This document shows positions 6,867 through 10,493 of a stretch of 10,493 nt of DNA, piece by piece (the first letter of the stretch is position 1; each line of letters starts with the position of its first letter). The notes below the pieces were generated by a model. That model ran no database searches and was not told where the DNA came from. It saw only the letters and a list, made by a program, of their open reading frames with translations. Location: the NCBI GenBank assembly GCA_031260825.1, contig JAISKS010000016.1, positions 1-10,493 of the forward strand, given 5' to 3'. The position numbers and the translations under genes were made by a program. Source of the stretch: Bifidobacteriaceae bacterium (lineage in GTDB: Bacteria > Actinomycetota > Actinomycetes > Actinomycetales > Bifidobacteriaceae).

Positions 6867-8453
6867 ATTGGTTTTTCGTGATGTTACAAAAATTACGAAT
6901 GCGCTCAAAAAGAAACCAGGAACGAGTGAATATAAACCGGTTAGCTCATAAAGTGTACCTGAATATCCAAAAGTATTTAGAGGTAAATAATCATAAATAA
7001 TCACAGTTAATCCGCCTGTAATTATGCCAGCGATTGCGGAAACTGGATTGGTTTTTGTTGAATAAAGTGAGTATAAAACTAGAGGTCCAAATGCAGCTCC
7101 AAAGCCTGCCCAAGCATTTGATACAAGTCCCATAATTGAGTTATCTGGTTTAAGTGAAATTAATAATGCGATGATTGTGACGATAATTATTACAACTCTG
7201 TTTATTAAAATTTCGGCTTTAGATTTGTCATTTGATTTAACTTTTGATTTGTTATTTCTGCTATTTTTTTGATCATCTGAGCCGATTAAATTATCAGCGA
7301 TCACTGAACTTGACATAATTAATTGAGCTGCGGCAGTTGACATAATTGCGGCCACTAATGCGCATAAAAATATTCCTGCGATAAATGGAATATTAAATCG
7401 CCCATCTATGAAATTGATTTTTAGAAGTTGAATAAATACATTTTCAGCTGATCCTGGTACATTTGTACCAAATACTGCGCGGCCAATAATTCCAACAAAT
7501 GAAATTGCGATGAGCGAAATTGTAACCCAAGATATTGCAATTATTGCAGATTTTTTTACTTCAGATTCATCCTTAATCGCCATATATCTTACGATAATAT
7601 GTGGCATTCCGAAATAGCCAAGGCCCCAAGATAAATCTGAAATTATGCTCACTAGTGAGATATGTTCAGAGACAATCGCGTCTGTAGCGGATGAACTAAC
7701 GGACGGAATTGAGTAGAGCGGGTTCAAAAAATGCTGAGGAAAATTAGCGATTGCCGTAGCGAATCCGTCTTGCAAACCATTCATTGTACCGTCGGGCAAT
7801 TGAATTGCTTGTCCCGGTAAAAATAATAATGTGATAATTGGGAGGAATACAACAGCGAAAAGCATTAAGGATCCTTGCAAAACATTTGCATTACTAATGG
7901 CGATGAAGCCGCCAAGAATTGTATAGCTCATTATGAAAATTGCGATTATAGGAACGGCGATATAATAATTTACATCAAAAATACTGCTTATGAGAAGTCC
8001 TCCGGCGACTAATCCGCTACTTAAATATACTGTGAAAAATACAACAATTATTATTGATGTTGATAGTAGAATTGCTCTTTTTAAGATAGGATTTGTATCA
8101 CCAAAACGATTTGCAAAATATGAGGGAAGTGTCTCTGCGTTTCCGTATTTTTCAGAAGCGCCTCTAAGTCGTTTTGCTACAATGCACCAATTTAAAATTG
8201 TACCGATAAGGAGTCCGACGGCGATCCAACATTTTCCGATACCATATAATAAGATAGAGCCTGGAAGTCCCATAAATAGCCATGCGCTCATATCTGCAGC
8301 TTCGGCCGAGAATGCAGATGTTAGGGCTCCAAAAGATCTTCCGCCTAATATAAAATCTGATTTTGTCTTGATTTTCTTTTTGCCATTAGCACCGATTAGT
8401 AGCAAAATTGTTGCGTATAATGCGAAAGCTAATGCGATAAAAATATTGTTCAT
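6864..8453 (-). CDS. putP: Na+/proline symporter of the SSS family
   Basis: PutP imports proline with Na+ across the cytoplasmic membrane. The 529-residue product is nearly all hydrophobic helices and matches PutP along its length. Landmarks are FILGGRSFGALTSAFSAEAA (34-53) with DMSAWLFMGLPGS (54-66), LGYFGMPHIIVRYMA (278-292), AAIMSTAAAQ (368-377) and AWAGFGAAFGPLVLYS (447-462). Asp54 and Ser56 correspond to E. coli Asp55 and Ser57. Ser372-Thr373 correspond to the Ser340-Thr341 Na+ ligands. E. coli Asp187 (SWTD) aligns with Asn190 (SNAN), so one Na+-linked acidic residue is lost. A Lys/Asn/Ser-rich loop (392-415) lies between core helices. In a reduced genome this suggests amino-acid scavenging. 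Substrate is inferred; a close SSS relative with another substrate cannot be excluded. It has a leaderless-type start and forms an operon with cca. Confidence 0.9.
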   Translation of the reverse strand: MNNIFIALAFALYATILLLIGANGKKKIKTKSDFILGGRSFGALTSAFSAEAADMSAWLFMGLPGSILLYGIGKCWIAVGLLIGTILNWCIVAKRLRGASEKYGNAETLPSYFANRFGDTNPILKRAILLSTSIIIVVFFTVYLSSGLVAGGLLISSIFDVNYYIAVPIIAIFIMSYTILGGFIAISNANVLQGSLMLFAVVFLPIITLLFLPGQAIQLPDGTMNGLQDGFATAIANFPQHFLNPLYSIPSVSSSATDAIVSEHISLVSIISDLSWGLGYFGMPHIIVRYMAIKDESEVKKSAIIAISWVTISLIAISFVGIIGRAVFGTNVPGSAENVFIQLLKINFIDGRFNIPFIAGIFLCALVAAIMSTAAAQLIMSSSVIADNLIGSDDQKNSRNNKSKVKSNDKSKAEILINRVVIIIVTIIALLISLKPDNSIMGLVSNAWAGFGAAFGPLVLYSLYSTKTNPVSAIAGIITGGLTVIIYDYLPLNTFGYSGTLYELTGLYSLVPGFFLSAFVIFVTSRKTN

Positions 8454-8466
8454 ATAGTATATTATA
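8454..8466 (-). promoter_or_regulatory. -10 element abutting the putP start (leaderless)
   Basis: On the minus strand a perfect TATAAT (8461-8466) is followed by seven bases and ATG. There is no Shine-Dalgarno site and no clear -35. Transcription should begin at or within one base of the start codon. Confidence 0.6.
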
Positions 8467-8496
8467 CACTAGAATAAATGTGGATTCCTGCTTTTA

Positions 8497-8560
8497 GATT
8501 CCCACTTTCGTGGGAATGACAGGCGGGTGTTTCGTGGATTCCCATTTTCATGGGAATGAC
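8497..8560. repeat. pair of GATTCCCA...TGGGAATGAC hairpins with compensatory change
   Basis: Two 24-base hairpin units lie at 8497-8520 and 8537-8560, separated by 16 bases, between the putP promoter and the terminator of the next gene. Each has an ATTCCCA(C/T) arm, a TTTC loop and a (G/A)TGGGAAT arm, then GAC. The last stem pair is C-G in the first and T-A in the second, so pairing is kept despite sequence change. A third copy lies at 10361-10384. These look like REP/MITE-type palindromes. Confidence 0.7.
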
Positions 8561-8570
8561 AATTGCAGAA

Positions 8571-8610
8571 AATAAAAAACCGGCAATATGCAAAATGCAT
8601 ATCACCGGTT
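8571..8610 (-). terminator. intrinsic terminator of the acidic-protein gene
   Basis: On the minus strand a strong hairpin follows the stop codon by about 19 bases. The outer stem AACCGG/CCGGTT and inner stem ATATGCA/TGCATAT are separated by a symmetrical two-base internal loop, with a three-base apical loop (8578-8610). The strand continues as TTTTTTATTTT. This is the clearest Rho-independent terminator in the window and insulates the gene from putP downstream. Confidence 0.85.
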
Positions 8611-8629
8611 AGATATATAAGTTAGCTTA

Positions 8630-9040
8630 TTATTTTTTTAGACCAGCTCTTTTTTTCTTTGGTTGATCTAATGTAACTTCAGGAATGTTGCTTAAAGTTT
8701 CAGCCTCTTCAAATTCATCTAATTGTTTCCAGATTTCATCTTTTAGTAAACCCTCAGGTTCTACCTCTTCGTAAGATTCATTATATGATTCTACTTCATC
8801 TGTTACAACTTCTTCTTTGGGCATAGAATTTAAAACTTTTAATCTGAATTCATTATTTAATGCGCAAATATTAAATAGAGAAGCAATTTCCATTGGAGTT
8901 TTATTGCGTAATTCTCTAGTATTTAATTGTTGCCAAACAACAAAGTCAGCAAAACTTTCAACAGCCTCAGATGAGAAAACAATCTTCTCATTGTCAGCTT
9001 GTAGTAGTCTGTTAGATATTTCTAAACTTGTTTTATTCAT
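8630..9040 (-). CDS. unrecognised small acidic protein with lysine-rich tail
   Basis: I do not recognise this 136-residue protein. No signal peptide or membrane segment is visible, so it is probably cytoplasmic. Residues 1-75 look like a compact helical domain with regularly spaced hydrophobics (FADFVVWQQL 30-39; TPMEIASLFN 48-57; EFRLKVLNSM 64-73). Residues 76-118 are strongly acidic (EEVVTDEVESYNESYEEVE and DEFEEAE) and probably extended or helical. The end is basic, PKKKRAGLKK (127-136). The gene is very likely real. It has a good Shine-Dalgarno (AAGGAGT), a perfect TATAAT upstream and a strong terminator, and it forms its own transcription unit divergent from smpB. A polar acidic middle and basic tail would suit a nucleic-acid or ribosome accessory protein, but that is speculation. 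Confidence 0.8.
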   Translation of the reverse strand: MNKTSLEISNRLLQADNEKIVFSSEAVESFADFVVWQQLNTRELRNKTPMEIASLFNICALNNEFRLKVLNSMPKEEVVTDEVESYNESYEEVEPEGLLKDEIWKQLDEFEEAETLSNIPEVTLDQPKKKRAGLKK

Positions 9041-9044
9041 AAGT

Positions 9045-9069
9045 ACTCCTTATTACAATTTATATTATA
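9045..9069 (-). promoter_or_regulatory. -10 box and Shine-Dalgarno of the acidic-protein gene
   Basis: TATAAT (9064-9069, minus strand) and AAGGAGT (9045-9051) precede ATG at 9040, giving a leader of roughly 20 bases with a near-consensus ribosome-binding site. This contrasts with the leaderless smpB start on the opposite strand of the same intergenic region. Confidence 0.65.
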
Positions 9070-9135
9070 CATTAAGTTTTCATATTTTTTTAATATTTAA
9101 CACAAAATTTTCACATATATTAAAATGGGACTAAA

Positions 9136-9164
9136 TTAGCAAAAATATTTATATCCTATATAAT
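9136..9164 (+). promoter_or_regulatory. smpB promoter placing +1 at the start codon (leaderless)
   Basis: A perfect TATAAT (9159-9164) ends six bases before the smpB ATG at 9171, which would put the A of ATG at +1. TTAGCA (9136-9141), matching four of six bases of TTGACA, lies at the ideal 17-base spacing. No Shine-Dalgarno lies between the -10 box and ATG. This is the best-formed leaderless promoter in the window. Confidence 0.65.
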
Positions 9165-9170
9165 AAATGT

Positions 9171-9644
9171 ATGAAAAAAAATAAAGCTCAGGATAATAAT
9201 AATTATATTGTTGCTAAGAATAAGAAAGCTAAATTTAATTATATTATTGAAAATACATATGAGGCCGGAATTGTCCTAACTGGTAGTGAGATTAAATCAC
9301 TTAGAAAAAATAGTGCAAGTATTTCTGATGGATTTGTAACATTTTCTGATGATTATGAGATGTTTCTTAATAATATATTTATCGCTGAATATAAATTTTC
9401 TGCAGGTTTTTTTGCCCACTCCCCTAAAAGAAAACGTAAACTTTTAATGCATCATAAAGAGATTGTGAAACTAAAAAAGGCTCTAGATACTAAAGGAATC
9501 AGTATTGTACCGACAAAAATATATTTCAAAAATGGAATTGCTAAGGTTGAAGTAGCTGTTGGAAAAGGTAAGAAACTTTATGATAAGCGCGATGCAATTA
9601 AGCAGCGTGATGTTGATAGGGATTTAAATAGACGGTATAAATAA
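9171..9644 (+). CDS. smpB: SsrA-binding protein (trans-translation)
   Basis: SmpB binds tmRNA and delivers it to stalled ribosomes, where the nascent chain is tagged for degradation and the ribosome released. The 157-residue product shows the family pattern throughout. It has NKKAKFNYIIENTYEAGIVL (17-36) with TGSEIKSLRKN, the KRKRKLLMHHKEI segment (about 85-98), PTKIYFKNGIAKVEVAVGKG (about 114-133), and the KKLYDKRDAIKQRD stretch leading into the basic C-terminal tail that probes the decoding channel. Length is normal for the family. The start at 9171 is the only one consistent with the N-terminus and sits six bases after TATAAT. The ssrA (tmRNA) gene is not in the window. Its stop overlaps the next gene's ATG (TAATG). 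Confidence 0.96.
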   Translation: MKKNKAQDNNNYIVAKNKKAKFNYIIENTYEAGIVLTGSEIKSLRKNSASISDGFVTFSDDYEMFLNNIFIAEYKFSAGFFAHSPKRKRKLLMHHKEIVKLKKALDTKGISIVPTKIYFKNGIAKVEVAVGKGKKLYDKRDAIKQRDVDRDLNRRYK

Positions 9645-10159
9645 TGCGTAATATAAATATTTCAAAAATCTTTAATATAATTTTAATCATATTAGTAGTG
9701 GTACTATTTCTTATTGGTACAGGATTTACAATAATAAACGTATACCCACCTGCTAAAACTGCATATTGCGATAGATTTCAAATTGAGAAATGTATGACTG
9801 TTGAAGAAATTATTGAAAATCCTGTTGCGCCAAAACCGGAATCTGATCCGCTTGCGCCTGAGGTAAAACAATTGTTACTAGAAAAATGGGCAGTTCGCGA
9901 TTTTGGTGATTTGTTATATATTGATAAGAAAGATTTAAGGGGACTTATATATATAATGTATGATGATGCGCCTGGAAGTATTTATGTGGAATTAGATGTT
10001 AGTACAAGTCCTGATTTTATTAACTTTCCAAATATGGATAAATTGGCTCAAGATATTTTAGATGCGGTACGAGATGAATTGCCCGGATTAAAACATGTTT
10101 ATACGAAGACTGAAACACGCGGTTGGCGCGGTGGATATTTCGGAGAAGCCTGGAGATAA
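9644..10159 (+). CDS. unrecognised single-pass membrane protein coupled to smpB
   Basis: I do not recognise this 171-residue protein. Residues 1-9 are short and basic. Residues 10-32 form one strongly hydrophobic helix (IFNIILIILVVVLFLIGTGF and following), so it is a signal-anchored membrane protein with its C-terminal domain probably outside. After the membrane come Cys42 and Cys50, which could form a small disulfide loop, then a proline-rich linker (59-72). A soluble domain (about 73-171) shows a strand-rich stretch (LIYIMYDDAPGSIYVELDV, 101-119), a helix (MDKLAQDILDAVRDELPGL, 131-149) and the ending TRGWRGGYFGEAWR. Its ATG overlaps the smpB TAA by one base, so the two are translated together. 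A functional tie to ribosome rescue is not implied by that alone. It is followed by the 26-bp inverted repeat at 10175-10243. Confidence 0.8.
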   Translation: MRNINISKIFNIILIILVVVLFLIGTGFTIINVYPPAKTAYCDRFQIEKCMTVEEIIENPVAPKPESDPLAPEVKQLLLEKWAVRDFGDLLYIDKKDLRGLIYIMYDDAPGSIYVELDVSTSPDFINFPNMDKLAQDILDAVRDELPGLKHVYTKTETRGWRGGYFGEAWR

Positions 10160-10174
10160 TGCTTTAAATTTTGG

Positions 10175-10243
10175 CGAGACCCCCATTTGGAGTAGTTTTT
10201 AGGTGTTTTTTTGGGGTAAAAACTACTCCAAATGGGGGTCTCG
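10175..10243 (+). terminator. 26-bp perfect inverted repeat after the smpB operon, probable terminator or long hairpin
   Basis: The left arm 10175-10200 (CGAGACCCCC... ending AGTAGTTTTT) is perfectly complementary to 10218-10243, with a 17-base loop. It begins 16 bases after the stop of the membrane-protein gene. A run of seven T follows at about 10250-10256 after an 8-base gap, so it could end the smpB operon. The perfect 26-bp stem is far longer than terminators elsewhere in the window, so a mobile-repeat origin is also possible. Confidence 0.6.
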
Positions 10244-10290
10244 ACAGATATTTTTTTCTCGAGACTTCGTTTTACCCCTATACTTTTGCA

Positions 10291-10356
10291 GAGACTACGT
10301 TTTTTCCCTAAAAAACACACAAATATTAGTACAAAATAGGGAAAAAACGTAGTCTC
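10291..10356. repeat. 20-bp perfect inverted repeat, second of a pair
   Basis: Arms at 10291-10310 (GAGACTACGT...CCCTA) and 10337-10356 are perfectly complementary around a 26-base A-rich loop. The left arm resembles 10261-10280 at 17 of 20 positions. The right arm runs into GTCTCGACAGAT (10352-10363), which also closes the first inverted repeat (10238-10249). Confidence 0.7.
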
Positions 10357-10360
10357 GACA

Positions 10361-10493
10361 GATTCCCACTTTCGTGAGAATGACAGCAGGAATGACACGC
10401 ACTCACAGGAATGACATAGATTCCCGGTCGAGCGAGCTCGCAGTTGTCTGGAACGGGAATGACAGGCTGAGTAGGAATGACTGGATTCCCGGT
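10361..10493. repeat. cluster of GATTCCC / GGAATGAC REP-like units
   Basis: Near-identical GGAATGAC words end at 10384 (as AGAATGAC), 10396, 10415, 10463 and 10481. GATTCCC words start at 10361, 10419 and 10484. The 10361-10384 unit is the 8497-8520 hairpin with one stem mismatch. ATTCCCG (10420-10426) pairs with CGGGAAT (10454-10460), and between them lies the perfect palindrome GCGAGCTCGC (10432-10441). The cluster runs off the window end, so its full size is unknown. Confidence 0.65.

Larger units (their letters stand above)
10160..10493. other. 334-base non-coding region made of inverted and REP-like repeats
   Basis: No convincing gene lies here. The region holds a 26-bp perfect inverted repeat (10175-10243), an isolated arm-like copy (10261-10280), a 20-bp perfect inverted repeat (10291-10356), and a run of GGAATGAC/GATTCCC units to the end (10361-10493). 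A minus-strand open frame across it is an effect of the repeats and overlaps the end of the membrane-protein gene. Confidence 0.75.

Noticed and set aside
7990..8457. 155-codon plus-strand open frame opposite the start of putP
   Set aside because: The opposite strand encodes conserved PutP helices, and this frame runs through the putP promoter with no signals of its own.
86..10159. UGA reassignment, as in some CPR lineages
   Set aside because: No gene uses TGA as a stop, but none contains an in-frame TGA either, and Trp and Gly are written with normal codons, so nothing supports recoding.
10099..10398. 99-codon minus-strand open frame at the right end
   Set aside because: It is made from the inverted repeats and the antisense end of the membrane-protein gene, and its residue composition follows the repeats.
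10361..10493. Possible CRISPR array
   Set aside because: The repeats are short, irregularly spaced and imperfect, with no spacer-sized unique segments of constant length and no cas gene.

Overview
The window is AT-rich (roughly one third G+C by eye) and densely coding. All genes read in the standard code: seven end in TAA, one in TAG, none in TGA, and no gene has an in-frame TGA. Small, streamlined housekeeping genes sit beside a large secreted IPT/LamG-like surface protein. The CCA-adding enzyme is of the long HD-domain type and SSB resembles the actinobacterial style. Together these suggest a reduced-genome bacterium of the Candidate Phyla Radiation, with Saccharibacteria as my best guess. 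That placement is inference from gene style; no marker here fixes it.

Layout. Positions 1-85 are the tail of an intergenic or truncated region with GGGAATGAC repeats. Six protein genes and a tRNA then lie on the minus strand. They are a secreted IPT/LamG-like protein (86-2998), glmU (3093-4391), tRNA-Gln(UUG) (4577-4648), ssb (4693-5196), a CCA-adding enzyme (5367-6854), a PutP-type Na+/proline symporter (6864-8453) and an unrecognised acidic protein (8630-9040). At 9041-9170 there is a divergent promoter region. On the plus strand, smpB (9171-9644) overlaps by one base an unrecognised single-pass membrane protein (9644-10159). Positions 10160-10493 are non-coding and filled with long inverted repeats and REP/MITE-like GGAATGAC repeats.

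How the genes relate. Most are core functions: cell-wall precursor synthesis (GlmU), DNA replication and repair (SSB), tRNA maturation and decoding (tRNA-Gln without encoded CCA, and the enzyme that adds CCA), trans-translation (SmpB) and amino-acid uptake (PutP). putP and cca form an operon with a 9-base gap. smpB and its partner are translationally coupled.

The most informative points lie outside the named gene functions. Four genes (surface protein, glmU, putP, smpB) have a -10-like hexamer ending 6-7 bases before ATG and no Shine-Dalgarno site, which implies leaderless mRNAs. The surface protein carries LamG-like domains nested inside IPT/TIG folds, and its 3' end looks frameshifted or truncated. 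The hexamer GGTACA/TGTACC is strongly over-represented. The 3' end holds two long perfect inverted repeats, of 26 and 20 bp, that share a terminal module. I see no clear new defence or mobile system.
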